DNA of 64,000 bases from an uncultured Tateyamaria sp. GTDB taxonomy: Bacteria; Pseudomonadota; Alphaproteobacteria; Rhodobacterales; Rhodobacteraceae. The stretch spans positions 124,001-188,000 of the forward strand of contig NZ_CANLVZ010000001.1 in assembly GCF_947494755.1 (NCBI RefSeq), read 5' to 3'. Positions 25,782 to 35,320 of the stretch are shown piece after piece. The notes under the pieces were generated by a model that was given only the letters and a program-made list of their open reading frames with translations, ran no database searches and was not told where the DNA came from. How positions within the stretch are numbered: position 1 is the first letter of the stretch; each line of letters starts with the position of its first letter. The translations under genes were made by a program, and so were the position numbers.

Positions 25782-26567
25782 TCAAGGGAAGGCAAAGAGG
25801 TCGCGGTTGCGCTCCCAGATCTCCTCGCCAATGAGGCAGTTGTAGCGGCGGGTCTGAGCGCGATAGATCCGTTCGGGCTGGCCTGCGATTTCAAGAACCA
25901 GCTTGCGGCGCACCGCATCCTCAAAGGCGGTCCAGGTGTAGACCGGCACCACGAAAGCCCCGGTGCCGCCGATCACGCAGGCGGTGTAATAGGCGTCAAG
26001 ATCGGGGATGTTCCAGCGCGAGGTCAGATCATCGCTTTGGGTCATGAGGGGCAGGCCGTTGATGGTGATCGCTTGGGCCAGCACCGCATCGCGCGCCGCC
26101 GTGACCGGCTCTCCCATGTTATTGGGCCCGTCGCCCGAGACGTCGATCACCCGCCGCAACCCGTCAAATGTGTTGTTCTCGATCGAGCTTGCCGCAAACG
26201 CCAGCGCGCCGGAAATCGAGGTGCGGCGCAGCGCATCGCTGTAATTGGCAGTGATTTGCGTGGCGACGCGGGCGGCGTCCTGTGGTGTGGCGATCAGGGT
26301 CCATGGCACGATTGTACGCTGATCATAGGCTCCGGCCCATTCGACATAGGTGATTGCAATCCGACCCAACAGGCCCGAGGCGATGGCCCCTGCGACTTCG
26401 TCCGAAGTCAGGGCCGCCGCATATCCGCGCCGCTGAATTTCCAACTCGAAAGGCTGCATGGAGCGGGAGACATCGACCGCCAGAAACAGCTCGATATCAA
26501 CCTCGACCCGGTCTTGGGCCGCCATTGGACCGGCCCAGATCGCCAACAACAGGACTAAGACACGCAT
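25782..26567 (-). CDS. DUF1194 protein, periplasmic VWA-like
   Basis: 261 residues. A signal peptide ([18 protein letters not shown]) is followed by a von Willebrand A-like fold with the MIDAS core [11 protein letters not shown] (DxSxS) and [17 protein letters not shown]. The family is common in Rhodobacteraceae as a secreted or periplasmic protein of unknown function. The ATG at 26567 is chosen because the signal peptide starts there; a frame from 26603 adds 12 unrelated residues. dnaB lies 74 bases upstream on the same strand, so it may be in the dnaB transcript. Confidence 0.85.
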   Translation of the reverse strand: MRVLVLLLAIWAGPMAAQDRVEVDIELFLAVDVSRSMQPFELEIQRRGYAAALTSDEVAGAIASGLLGRIAITYVEWAGAYDQRTIVPWTLIATPQDAARVATQITANYSDALRRTSISGALAFAASSIENNTFDGLRRVIDVSGDGPNNMGEPVTAARDAVLAQAITINGLPLMTQSDDLTSRWNIPDLDAYYTACVIGGTGAFVVPVYTWTAFEDAVRRKLVLEIAGQPERIYRAQTRRYNCLIGEEIWERNRDLFAFP

Positions 26568-26641
26568 GCGACCAGAGGGCCGCACAATGGCTGTCCTGTC
26601 CAATCAAAACTGCGTAAAGGAGGCGTGGGCTGGTCGGGCGC

Positions 26642-28132
26642 TTAAAATTCGCGCTCGCCGCCGCCGTTTTGCCAGGGCTGCACGAGGTTGCCAAAGCGGG
26701 TAAAGCGCCCCTCAAAGGACAGATCGACGGTGCCGATGGGGCCGTGGCGCTGCTTGCCGATGATCACCTCAGCGCGGCCATGCAGGCGCTCCATCTCGGC
26801 CTGCCATGTCGCCATCGCCTCAAGCTGGTCATCGCCGGGTTTTTCCCGCTCTTTGTAATACTCTTCGCGGAACACGAACATGACCACATCCGCGTCCTGT
26901 TCAATCGAGCCCGATTCCCGCAGGTCCGAGAGCTGTGGGCGCTTGTCTTCGCGGTTTTCGACCTGACGGGACAGCTGGGACAGGGCCACCACGGGGATGT
27001 TGAGTTCCTTGGCGATGGCTTTGAGGCCCATGGAAATCTCGCCGATTTCCTGCACCCGGTTTTCGGCGACACCGCGGACCAGCTGGAGGTAGTCCACGAT
27101 CAGCACGTCAAGCCCATGGGTCCGTTTCAGGCGGCGGGCGCGGGCGGCCAGTTGGGCAATCGGGATCGCGGGCGTGTCGTCGATATAAAGCGGGCAGGCC
27201 TCGAGTTCCTTGGCGGCGTCCACAAAGCGGCGGAATTCGGTTTCCGTCATATCGCCGCGCCGGATCTGTTCGCTTGGCACTTCGGAGGCTTCGGACAGGA
27301 TGCGCGCGGCAAGCTGTTCGGCGCTCATCTCGAGCGAGTAGAAGCCGACGACGCCACCCTCGATTGCGCCCTCGGACCCGTCGGGCTTCACGCCGCGCTT
27401 ATAGGCCTTGGCGATGTTGAAGGCGATGTTGGTGGCCAATGACGTCTTGCCCATCGATGGACGCCCCGCAAGGATCAGCAAGTCAGAGGGGTGCAGTCCC
27501 CCCAGCTTTTTGTCCATGTCGATCAGACCGGTCGAGATGCCCGCAAGGCCACCTTCGCGCTGGTAGGCGGCGTTGGCGACATTAACCGCGTCCGTTACCG
27601 CCTTGAGAAAGCTTTGAAATCCACCCTCAGAGGTGCCTTGTTCGGCCAGCTTGTAAAGCGCCTGTTCGGCCTCGACGATCTGTTCCTTGGGCTCATTGGC
27701 CACATCAACCTTGGCGGCCTTGGCCGAGATGTCGCGGCCCAGAATGATCAGATCGCGACGCACGGCCAGATCATAGATCATCTGCGCATAGTCGCGCACC
27801 GCAAAGGCACTGATCGCCGCCCCTGCAAGACGGGCAAGGTAGGCGGGGCCGCCCAGTTCCTTAAGGCCCTCATCATCTTCCATGAACGACTTGAGGGTCA
27901 CAGGGCTGGCGAGGTTGTTCTTGGCAATCCGCGCGGCTGAAATTTCAAAGATGCGGGCGTGAACGGGGTCGTAGAAATGCTGTGGATTGATGATCGCCGC
28001 AACGCGGTCATAGATGTCGTTATTGGTCAGGATCGCGCCCAAAAGCTGCTGCTCGGCTTCGATGGAATGGGGCATGGTGTCGGCGTCCTGAACGGCGACT
28101 CCGGTTGGATTGATTGCTGCGATTTCGTTCAT
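26642..28132 (-). CDS. dnaB: Replicative DNA helicase DnaB
   Basis: 496 residues. An N-terminal domain (PHSIEAEQQLLGAILTNN) and a RecA-like helicase core with Walker A GRPSMGKTSLATNIAFN (about 220-236), Walker B LDVLIVDYLQLV and RESGSIEQDADVVMFVFREEYY are typical. It unwinds DNA at the replication fork as a hexamer. The sequence contains no intein insert, unlike some bacterial DnaB genes. The 182 bases upstream hold two hairpins and no gene; the promoter is not clear. Confidence 0.97.
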   Translation of the reverse strand: MNEIAAINPTGVAVQDADTMPHSIEAEQQLLGAILTNNDIYDRVAAIINPQHFYDPVHARIFEISAARIAKNNLASPVTLKSFMEDDEGLKELGGPAYLARLAGAAISAFAVRDYAQMIYDLAVRRDLIILGRDISAKAAKVDVANEPKEQIVEAEQALYKLAEQGTSEGGFQSFLKAVTDAVNVANAAYQREGGLAGISTGLIDMDKKLGGLHPSDLLILAGRPSMGKTSLATNIAFNIAKAYKRGVKPDGSEGAIEGGVVGFYSLEMSAEQLAARILSEASEVPSEQIRRGDMTETEFRRFVDAAKELEACPLYIDDTPAIPIAQLAARARRLKRTHGLDVLIVDYLQLVRGVAENRVQEIGEISMGLKAIAKELNIPVVALSQLSRQVENREDKRPQLSDLRESGSIEQDADVVMFVFREEYYKEREKPGDDQLEAMATWQAEMERLHGRAEVIIGKQRHGPIGTVDLSFEGRFTRFGNLVQPWQNGGGEREF

Positions 28133-28234
28133 GCCTGACCCCGTTGTCCCGTATGTCGATCCCCGGTGTCGTCTTAGCGGAGGGGCGCGCGGAGGTGCAA
28201 ATTGTATAAGTCTGGGGAAAACGTGTGGAGGCCC

Positions 28235-28260
28235 CCTGCGCCACTACATCTTGGCGCAGG
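28235..28260 (-). promoter_or_regulatory. 9-bp hairpin upstream of dnaB
   Basis: CCTGCGCCA and TGGCGCAGG are perfect inverted copies around an 8-base loop, 103 bases upstream of the dnaB start and downstream of pyrE. No T-run follows on the minus strand. It could act as an RNA leader structure or protein site; nothing more can be said. Confidence 0.35.
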
Positions 28261-28288
28261 CGAGGTGCGCGCGTCAATATAAAGTGGG

Positions 28289-28310
28289 TGCGCGCGCGGC
28301 GGCGCGCGCA
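28289..28310 (-). terminator. Possible terminator hairpin after pyrE
   Basis: TGCGCGCGC and GCGCGCGCA flank a four-base loop four bases after the pyrE stop. On the minus strand it is followed by CCCACTTTATATT, so a T-rich tract is present but shifted by about five bases. Confidence 0.4.
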
Positions 28311-28314
28311 GAAA

Positions 28315-28989
28315 TCAGCTGCGCGCCGCTTGCCAGCCGCGTGGATCGTTCAGAAATTCCTCAACACCGCTCAGGGTTGCAGAATCAAAGGCCTCACTCG
28401 CGCGGGCCTCGGCCAAAACGTCCCACCATGTGCACAGGGCGTGCAAGGTGACGCCGTGATCGCCCAGTGTCTTGTCGGTTTCGGGGAAGATGCCGTAGTT
28501 GAAGATCACCGCCGTGTGCGCGCAGGTGGCACCCGTGTCGCGGATCGCATCCACAAAGGACAGTTTAGAGCCACCGTCGGTCGTCAGGTCCTCGACCAGC
28601 AGCACGCGTTGGCCCTCGCGCATGTCGCCCTCGATCCGGGCGTTTTTGCCGTACCCTTTCGGCTTTTTGCGCACATAGGTCATGGGAAGGGCCATGCGTT
28701 CGGCCACGAATGCGGCAAACGGAATGCCGGCTGTCTCACCACCGGCGATGTTGTCGAACGCTTCGAACCCGGCGTTGCGCATGACGGTTACGGTCAGGAA
28801 ATCCATCAGCGTGGTGCGGATGCGCGGATGCGAGATCAGCTTGCGGCAATCAATATAGGTCGGGCTTGGCAGGCCCGAGGCCAGCGTGAACGGTTCGGCC
28901 GCGTTGAAGTGGACCGCCTTGATTTCGAGCAGCATCCGGGCGGTCAGGCGCGCCATCTCTTCGGGGGTCGGGTGGCTTGTCGGGATCAT
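28315..28989 (-). CDS. pyrE: Orotate phosphoribosyltransferase
   Basis: 224 residues. It joins orotate to PRPP to form OMP in pyrimidine synthesis. The PRPP-binding motif [14 protein letters not shown] (about 124-137), the [18 protein letters not shown] substrate region and the [19 protein letters not shown] loop are characteristic. The ATG at 28989 gives the alphaproteobacterial start [20 protein letters not shown]; the larger frame reaching 29430 runs antisense over pyrC and is discarded. pyrC follows upstream in the same direction after 79 bases, so the two may be one operon. Confidence 0.96.
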   Translation of the reverse strand: MIPTSHPTPEEMARLTARMLLEIKAVHFNAAEPFTLASGLPSPTYIDCRKLISHPRIRTTLMDFLTVTVMRNAGFEAFDNIAGGETAGIPFAAFVAERMALPMTYVRKKPKGYGKNARIEGDMREGQRVLLVEDLTTDGGSKLSFVDAIRDTGATCAHTAVIFNYGIFPETDKTLGDHGVTLHALCTWWDVLAEARASEAFDSATLSGVEEFLNDPRGWQAARS

Positions 28990-29068
28990 ATGCGTGACTT
29001 TCGAATGGTGTGCCGGGTGTGGAGTAGGGAGCCTCCGGCGGGAGTTTGGGTGGCAAGATGAAGACGGA

Positions 29069-30100
29069 TCAGCACACGGACCACTCAAGATCAAAACCGG
29101 GGTCAAAGACGGTGACAGGGCCATCTTCGGTGTCGATCTGGACAGGGTAGTTGGGCGCGGATTTGGTGAGCGTGATGGTGTCGGAATTGACGGGCAGGCG
29201 GTAAAAGGCGGGGCCGTTGCGCGATGCGAAGGCCTCGAGCCGGTCGAGCGCGGCGTCCTGTTCGAACACCTGCGCAAGGATCGCCATGGTGTTGGGGGCG
29301 GTGAAACAGCCCGCGCATCCGCAGGGCAGCAATTTGTTCGCATCCGTGTGGGGCGCACTGTCAGTCCCAAGGAAAAAGCGCACCTCGCCCGATGTCGCAG
29401 CCGCGCGCAAGGCAAGCCGGTGCTCTTCACGTTTGGCGACGGGCAGGCAGTAATAGTGCGGTTTGATCCCGCCGGCGAGGATGTGGTTGCGGTTGATCAC
29501 CAGATGATGGGTGGTGATCGTCGCCCCGAGGCTGTCGTCCTGGGCGCGGGCATACTCAACCGCGTTGGACGTGGTGATATGTTCCATGACAACGCGCAAA
29601 CCGGGCGTCGCGCGCCGGATCGGATCAAGGACGCGGTCGATGAACACCGCCTCGCGGTCAAAAATGTCGATATCTGCGTCCGTCACCTCGCCGTGGACAC
29701 ACAAGGGCAGCCCGATTTCGGCCATGCGGTCGAGCGTGGCGCGCACGTTGTCGAAATTGGCCACACCCGAGGCCGAATTGGTGGTGGCACCCGCGGGATA
29801 GAGTTTGACTGCCTTGATCAGCCCGCTGGCATGGGCAGCGGCCACATCCTCGGGGTCCGTGTCCTCGGTCAGGTAAAGGGTCATCAACGGCTCGAACGCC
29901 ATGCCACCGGGCAGAGCGGCGAGGATCCGGTCGCGGTAAGCGCGCGCCTGATCGCCTCTCACCACCGGGGGCACCAGATTGGGCATGATGATGGCGCGGG
30001 CAAAATGCTGGGCCGTATGCGGCAGAACGGCACGCATCATCGCACCATCGCGCAGATGCAGGTGCCAATCGTCGGGGCGGGCAATCGTCAATGAAGTCAT
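29069..30100 (-). CDS. pyrC: Dihydroorotase
   Basis: 343 residues, class II (short, E. coli PyrC type). It closes carbamoyl-aspartate to dihydroorotate. Metal ligands: [10 protein letters not shown] (HxH) at about 10-19, the carbamylated lysine in [22 protein letters not shown] and the catalytic Asp in FLGTDSAPH. The order with pyrE downstream on the same strand fits a pyrimidine cluster. The ATG at 30100 gives [18 protein letters not shown], the conserved start. Confidence 0.96.
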   Translation of the reverse strand: MTSLTIARPDDWHLHLRDGAMMRAVLPHTAQHFARAIIMPNLVPPVVRGDQARAYRDRILAALPGGMAFEPLMTLYLTEDTDPEDVAAAHASGLIKAVKLYPAGATTNSASGVANFDNVRATLDRMAEIGLPLCVHGEVTDADIDIFDREAVFIDRVLDPIRRATPGLRVVMEHITTSNAVEYARAQDDSLGATITTHHLVINRNHILAGGIKPHYYCLPVAKREEHRLALRAAATSGEVRFFLGTDSAPHTDANKLLPCGCAGCFTAPNTMAILAQVFEQDAALDRLEAFASRNGPAFYRLPVNSDTITLTKSAPNYPVQIDTEDGPVTVFDPGFDLEWSVC

Positions 30101-30133
30101 GGTCGCGCGTTAGCACGGGGTGCGGGGCGGTTT

Positions 30134-31096
30134 CTAGCCCTCCTTGGCGACGTTCTGCGCGGCGGCGGCCTCGCGGGCGGCTTCAAGTTTGGCAAGACGG
30201 CGTTGAAAGCGCGGCTCTTCCATCCGGGAGGTCACGTTTTTGATCAGCATATGTGTCAATGCAGTGCGGTCCTGTCGGTCAAGCGCGGCCAGCACGCGGC
30301 GCAGATACCAGGGATGGGTGCGCCGGGCACGATAGGCTTGGGCAAAGTTGAGATCATCAAGCGTGCCGTCGGCCACCATTGTCAGCAGATTGGGCAGGAT
30401 GTCGTCCATGGCCAGAAGGTCACCCTGGATGGCACCGCCCATATTGCGCAGGCGGAATTGTTTGACGGCCGCCCGGGTGAACAGGGCGGCATGCATGGCA
30501 TCCAGCGTCTCGGCCGGATCATAGAGTACAAAGGCCTGATCGCAAGCATCCAGCATGTCCGGCGCATAGCCATAACGGGAGGTGAAATCAGTGCGCCGCA
30601 TCTCGCGGAACCGATCGTCCCATTCGGTCACACGCGGATCAAGGGTGGCTTGAGGCTGCACGACCATCACGCGCGCGCCGGGTGCCGCGACAGAAAAGGC
30701 AGCCGCTGCATAGCCGCAAGGACCCGCGCCATAAAAGATGACCTGTTCGAAATCATCGAAAAAACCGTCGTCTATCATCCGGTCAAACAGACCAATCACG
30801 TGGCGGTCGCGAAACCACGTGTCCCCGTCCGAGGCCACACACAGGTGAGACCAGCCCTGATTGCGCACCATGGACCAGCCAAAGGGTTCGGCTGATTTGG
30901 CCAGTGCGCGCATGCCCTGCACGGTCTCAAACGTCACCAGCAATGTGTCGTCACGCCGGATGTGGGCCGCGAAATGCTTGCGTCCAAGGGGTTGGAAAAA
31001 CCCTTGCTCTTCAGCCACCTTCGCCAATTCGGTCAGCCACTCACCTTTCGGCAAGCCAGCCAGGTCGGTGTAAAAATCGTACTCTGCGTCCTGCAT
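30134..31096 (-). CDS. Uncharacterised Rhodobacteraceae protein (often called PAPS reductase)
   Basis: 320 residues. The core reads VIFYGAGPCGYAAAAFSVAAPGARVMVVQPQATLDPRVTEWDDRF (here the first block GAGPCGYAAAAFS is about residues 146-158), then FVLYDPAETLDAMHAALFTR and a Lys-Arg-rich C-terminal helix. Orthologues are commonly labelled phosphoadenosine phosphosulfate reductase, but I see neither the PP-loop (SGGKDS-like) nor the C-terminal ECG(I/L)H motif of that enzyme; the fold looks alpha/beta-hydrolase-like. It is next to a glycan operon containing a sulfotransferase, so a link is possible but unproven. Confidence 0.65.
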   Translation of the reverse strand: MQDAEYDFYTDLAGLPKGEWLTELAKVAEEQGFFQPLGRKHFAAHIRRDDTLLVTFETVQGMRALAKSAEPFGWSMVRNQGWSHLCVASDGDTWFRDRHVIGLFDRMIDDGFFDDFEQVIFYGAGPCGYAAAAFSVAAPGARVMVVQPQATLDPRVTEWDDRFREMRRTDFTSRYGYAPDMLDACDQAFVLYDPAETLDAMHAALFTRAAVKQFRLRNMGGAIQGDLLAMDDILPNLLTMVADGTLDDLNFAQAYRARRTHPWYLRRVLAALDRQDRTALTHMLIKNVTSRMEEPRFQRRLAKLEAAREAAAAQNVAKEG

Positions 31097-31210
31097 CGCA
31101 TCATCCTCATCTCCCGCGTTTTTGAGCGGGTTTGGGGTGGGATTAGACGTCCAATACGGCAGAAATAAGAAAAATTTGAGCGACTATTGCGCCGGTCGGG
31201 CGGTGACGGG

Positions 31211-32257
31211 TCAGTCTTGGTCAGCTTTTGCCATGTTGGCAAAGCGGATCATAAACTGTGCCGCCTTGGCAGGCACAGGCCGTGTAGGCGGGGTCATAAG
31301 CAATCGGCCAAAAAGCGCGCGAAACGGCTCTTGGGTCATTAGCATCTCAAAGCGCGCCTTGCGCCAGGCGACCGCGCCGTTGTGCAGCGCCGCAAGGGTG
31401 CTATCGCCGCGCAGTTCGGCCAAATGCGCGTCACGCGCCGCGTCATAACGGCGGATGGAAGTGTCGGTTTGTGAACAAAAATTCCGCTCGACCCAATAGT
31501 CCAAACCCAACATGTCGTCCGAATGCACCGCGCGCCCCCGGTCGGCTTTCAGCACATAGCTTTCCATCGCGCCAAGGGGGTAGTGATTGATCTGCGCCAG
31601 CCCGTAATTGGGCCGTCCGTAGTTCGAAAAAATGCGGCGGGTCTTGAACTGATCGTCCAGCGCGCGGCCATGGCTGTCATACCAGCGCGCATTGGCCAGC
31701 TTGGCCTCGTCCGCGTCGCGTGGGCGGTGAACGCCCGGTTTTCTGTAGGTACCATCATTGGCGTACAGCGTCTTGAACATCGACGCCCGCCACGGCCAGT
31801 TCAGGATATCGGGGGCCCCTTTGGTGAATGTCTCGGTCACCGGCGAATCGGCGTAGCGCACCTGATCATCATTGCCAAACAGGCGCCACGTGAGGGTGAT
31901 TGCAGTGGCATCCGGCAGGGCGGCGTGCAGGGCGGACAGGGTTCCGTCGCCGGTGTGGACGTTCACGAACTCGTCCACATCCAGCGGCAAGATCCATTCG
32001 GCACGCTTGACGCGGCCCATCTTGGCGGCGCGTTTGAGGGCGGTGAATTGGATGCCACCCTTGTCATAGGGGCCGTCATTGCGCACATGTTTGAGCCAGC
32101 CCATGGCATCGAGCCGGTCCAGCATCGTGTCGCTGCCATCATCGCAGTCGTTGGAAAAGACAAGGAAATCGTCAAAACCAACCGCCCGGTGATGGGCAAG
32201 CCATTCCAGCAAAAACGCGCCTTCGTTGCGCACGGTCAGGATGGCCAGGTGGCTCAC
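31211..32257 (-). CDS. Glycosyltransferase family 2 (GT2_4 type)
   Basis: 348 residues. N-terminal LAILTVRNEGAFLLEWLAHHRAVGFDDFLVFSND is the GT2_4 start, and LPLDVDEFVNV (DVDEF at 93-97) is the metal- and sugar-nucleotide-binding motif. The rest (LTWRLFGNDDQV, KTLY, NHYPLGAMESYVLKADRGRA) matches the other two glycosyltransferases in the operon. It transfers a sugar to a surface glycan or lipid precursor; the sugar is unknown. The start is GTG at 32257 overlapping the FkbM stop (GTGA). It is the last gene of the five-gene operon. Confidence 0.85.
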   Translation of the reverse strand: MSHLAILTVRNEGAFLLEWLAHHRAVGFDDFLVFSNDCDDGSDTMLDRLDAMGWLKHVRNDGPYDKGGIQFTALKRAAKMGRVKRAEWILPLDVDEFVNVHTGDGTLSALHAALPDATAITLTWRLFGNDDQVRYADSPVTETFTKGAPDILNWPWRASMFKTLYANDGTYRKPGVHRPRDADEAKLANARWYDSHGRALDDQFKTRRIFSNYGRPNYGLAQINHYPLGAMESYVLKADRGRAVHSDDMLGLDYWVERNFCSQTDTSIRRYDAARDAHLAELRGDSTLAALHNGAVAWRKARFEMLMTQEPFRALFGRLLMTPPTRPVPAKAAQFMIRFANMAKADQD

Positions 32258-32943
32258 TTGGCCACAAATCCAACAAGGCTTCCGGCACTGATGGAGGGGT
32301 CATAGACAAGGTTGGCGGCGGCCATCGCCTCAAACACCCGCGCGATGCCAGCAGACCCGATGCGATCCGGATTCAGCTTGATCAGGGTGTGCCGCACAGT
32401 TGGCAGCGGTACGCCTTTGAACACATCCGCCTCACCCCCCTCGATATTGCACAGGATCACGGTGGGCTTGATGTCCTTCACCGCGCCCTTGGCGTTGATC
32501 ATATCGACGGTCACGGATGTGCTCTCGCGCCCGTCAAAGGGTAACAGCGACGACAGCGGCGCGTAGGACTGTAGCAGAAACGGAACCGTGGATTTGCGCG
32601 GACCCAGAACGGCATTCGTCAGCTGGACATTCTGAATGCCATTGGTGGCAAGCATGGCCTCGGCATAGCGCACAACAGCCGCGTTGCCGTCATAGCCGTG
32701 GATCATCGCGACGTCGCGCTGCTTGGCGATCATGCCGGTCACGAACCCAAGCCCGCTGCCGAGTTCCAGCACCGTGTCGCCCGGCTGCACCACCTCAAGC
32801 GCCGCGGCCAGAAAGGCCTGATCGTAGCGGCCCAAACGCAATTTCTTGCGGATTTTCGGGGTCAGATAGTCTGGGTCCAAGGGGAACTTGAGCGCGCCCA
32901 CCTTGATATGCCCATCGGGATCGATTGTGCCGCTGCCGTCCAT
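32254..32943 (-). CDS. FkbM family SAM-dependent methyltransferase
   Basis: 229 residues. Motif I VLELGSGLGFVTGMIAK (about 60-76), YDGNAAVVRYAEA and CNIEGGEADVFKGVPL (the FkbM IEGxE block) support an O-methyltransferase. It probably methylates a sugar in the glycan made by the flanking glycosyltransferases. The ATG at 32943 lies directly after the stop of the large GT gene (TGACATG) and its own stop overlaps the next GT, so all are translationally coupled. A longer frame to 32973 would cross into the upstream gene. Confidence 0.87.
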   Translation of the reverse strand: MDGSGTIDPDGHIKVGALKFPLDPDYLTPKIRKKLRLGRYDQAFLAAALEVVQPGDTVLELGSGLGFVTGMIAKQRDVAMIHGYDGNAAVVRYAEAMLATNGIQNVQLTNAVLGPRKSTVPFLLQSYAPLSSLLPFDGRESTSVTVDMINAKGAVKDIKPTVILCNIEGGEADVFKGVPLPTVRHTLIKLNPDRIGSAGIARVFEAMAAANLVYDPSISAGSLVGFVAK

Positions 32944-32944
32944 G

Positions 32945-35320
32945 TCAACTTTCCATGTCGAGGGCCAAAGCATAGGCCACGCGTTCGGTTTCCGTCAATT
33001 TGACCTTGAGGGCCTGTTCATACAGCTCTTTGAATTCGGGGTTCTTGTGCAACTCGTCGGCTTTGGCGCGGTGCCATTGCAAGCCCTTTTCGTGCCAGCC
33101 GCACAGTTCCTTGTCTTCCATCAAGATTTCGAACTCGGCGTGCAGGCGGGGCAGGTTGCGCTTGATTGTGATGTCGCGGAAATCGGACCAATCCATGCGG
33201 ATCCAGTAGTTGATCCCGATGGAGCGATCCACGTGTAGGGCGCGGCCCCTCTGCCGCTTGATCAAAAAGGATTCGGCGGAGCGCAACGCGTAGTGATTGA
33301 GTTGCAGCAGATCATAACCAATTGACTTTTTCGAACTTCTCCATCCGTTTTCTGCCGCTTCTTTGGTCATATCCTTGCCGGAACCATTCACCCATCGCAC
33401 TTTATCCTTTTTCTCGGGGACAAGTTTGTTGGGGCGGTGACAACTGATTTTTTCGTAGGCCCCGATGTTCTTGAACATGGTTTTGAACCCCCAGACCGTG
33501 TGCGGTTTGGGGCAGTATTTCGGGGCGCAGTGATCAAACTGGTCGATCACAAAGTCGTCCGCCAGATCGGTAACGCCGTTATGTCCGAACAGCCGCCATG
33601 TCATCGCAACATTCGTCGCATCCGGCACCGCATCAAAGAAATCCTGCAAGGTCCCGTTGCCGGTGCGCACGTTCATGAACTCGTCCACGTCGATGTGTAT
33701 AATCCAGTCGGCATTCTTGATCAGCGGCTCTTTGAGCGACCGATTCAGCGCGTATTGCTGGGGTGAATTGCCCTTCCAGCCGTCATTGTTGCGATGCTGG
33801 ACGACGCCCATCTGTTGCAATCGGTCGAGGATCTCGGTCGTCCCGTCCTCGCACCCGTTGGTGTAGATCAGGAAGTTATCGACGCCCATCGCGCGGTGAT
33901 AGGCGACCCATTCGATGATGTAGGGGGCCTCGTTTTTCATGCAGCCAACGATGACATTCCCGGTCGAGCCTTTGGGCAGATCGCGGGGCGGGATTGGGGT
34001 GTAGGCCGCGGCCATCTCTTCTTCGTTCACCGCGCCGAGGCGATTGTGCGGCGCAAAGGACGATGTGCGCAGCTTTTCAAAGTTCTGCACGGCGAGCGGA
34101 GGCATGAGCGCACGCGCGCCGTCGCTGAGCCCGTCCGTCTTGGTGTCGGGGGCAACCTCGGCCCGCGCGGGCGAGGGGCTGGCATTGACACGGGCCAGAT
34201 CAGCGGCCTTGGATTTGCGTTCTTCCTGCGTGGCCTTGTTGATCCGCCACATGAACCCAAGCAAATATTGCGAGGCGCGAAATCCTCGGATCGGGTCCGC
34301 CTCGACCCACGCGGCTTGTGCAGACGGGGCTTTGAACAGCGATTTGGGCAGTCCGTGCTTGGCCGTCAACGCCTTGTTTTCTTTTGCAAACGCCTTAGAG
34401 ATCGCCGACAAGGTGCCGGGATCAATCGGATCACCGTCCACCTGAATTTCATGCACGAATGAGCGCCACAACTGACGCGGCAGGATCAGCTTCTCGCCCT
34501 CCAGCACACGCAGGATCAGCGCGTTCAACTGACGCCCCCGGGCCAGCCATGCGGCGGAAATCGGGGCAGGCGGTTCGTCAGCCGCAGCCTTGCCGATGGC
34601 GCTTTCAATCTGAAAGGCGGCGCGAATTTCGTCCGTGACGGTTTCGGCTGCAAATGCCGCTGCATCATAGGCCCGAAACGTCAGCGCACCGTCCCCGAAC
34701 ACGGCGTTCCAATGATCCTCAAGTGCGGTGTAATCCAGCCAGAACGCCGCTCCCTGGCTTTCGGCAAAAATCCCGGCCTGCGCGTTGATGGCAGGCGTTG
34801 CGGCCAGCGCTGCATCCCACCACCGACCGGCCCCGACAAGCGCAAGTTCCTGATCGAGTGACGTACCGCGCCCTTCGAATATCTGCTCGCCATAGTGGCG
34901 CGCCAGCAGGTGGGCAGGTTCATCAATGTGCGCGACAACGCGAATATCAGAGGACAGCGGCGCAAGCATGTCGCGCAGCCGTTCCAGTTCAGAGCGCGAG
35001 GCCAGCGAAACGCCCAGTTGCGATGCAGACAGGATCAGATGGTCGGGGGTGTGCTGCGCCACTTCCTTCGTCAGATCAGCGATCAGCGCCTCGCGCAGCA
35101 CCTGCTGTTTGTCGCCCGTGATATAGCCCCGATTGTAGCGTAGCGGGTCGATATGCTCAGGGTCGGTGACGGCCATATAGAGGCGCGTGTGGTTCTTGTT
35201 ACCGGGGCTGCGCGCGAACAGGATGCCCTTGGTGATCAACTGATCGCGTTTGGCCGCCAAGACGGATTGCAGCCGGTCCGCGCCCACCTGTTCAAGCCCG
35301 ATGTGCAGGTGGATCTTCAT
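32945..35320 (-). CDS. Fusion: sulfotransferase-like N-terminus plus GT2_4 glycosyltransferase
   Basis: 791 residues. The first roughly 250 residues start MKIHLHIGLEQVGADRLQSV and resemble a Stf0/sulfotransferase-type N-domain, but the PAPS-binding loop lacks its lysine (LEQVGADRL against the usual xKTGTTSL), so it is probably catalytically dead or changed. A linker (about 250-450, LGAVNEEEMAAAYTPIPPRDL near its end) leads to a full GT2 domain: VIVGCMKNEAPYIIEWVAY, IIHIDVDEFMNV and NHYALRSAESFLIKRQRGRAL. The C-terminal half therefore looks active. The ATG overlaps the sulfotransferase stop. Such a fusion suggests a binding role for the N-domain. Confidence 0.8.
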   Translation of the reverse strand: MKIHLHIGLEQVGADRLQSVLAAKRDQLITKGILFARSPGNKNHTRLYMAVTDPEHIDPLRYNRGYITGDKQQVLREALIADLTKEVAQHTPDHLILSASQLGVSLASRSELERLRDMLAPLSSDIRVVAHIDEPAHLLARHYGEQIFEGRGTSLDQELALVGAGRWWDAALAATPAINAQAGIFAESQGAAFWLDYTALEDHWNAVFGDGALTFRAYDAAAFAAETVTDEIRAAFQIESAIGKAAADEPPAPISAAWLARGRQLNALILRVLEGEKLILPRQLWRSFVHEIQVDGDPIDPGTLSAISKAFAKENKALTAKHGLPKSLFKAPSAQAAWVEADPIRGFRASQYLLGFMWRINKATQEERKSKAADLARVNASPSPARAEVAPDTKTDGLSDGARALMPPLAVQNFEKLRTSSFAPHNRLGAVNEEEMAAAYTPIPPRDLPKGSTGNVIVGCMKNEAPYIIEWVAYHRAMGVDNFLIYTNGCEDGTTEILDRLQQMGVVQHRNNDGWKGNSPQQYALNRSLKEPLIKNADWIIHIDVDEFMNVRTGNGTLQDFFDAVPDATNVAMTWRLFGHNGVTDLADDFVIDQFDHCAPKYCPKPHTVWGFKTMFKNIGAYEKISCHRPNKLVPEKKDKVRWVNGSGKDMTKEAAENGWRSSKKSIGYDLLQLNHYALRSAESFLIKRQRGRALHVDRSIGINYWIRMDWSDFRDITIKRNLPRLHAEFEILMEDKELCGWHEKGLQWHRAKADELHKNPEFKELYEQALKVKLTETERVAYALALDMES

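Noticed and set aside
25697-25924. Extended alanine racemase start
   Set aside because: The extension overlaps the DUF1194 gene and has no conserved residues, while the ATG at 25696 matches the family start.
28990-29430. N-terminal extension of pyrE to 371 residues
   Set aside because: The extra part runs antisense through pyrC and has no homology-like features; PyrE is about 220 residues long.
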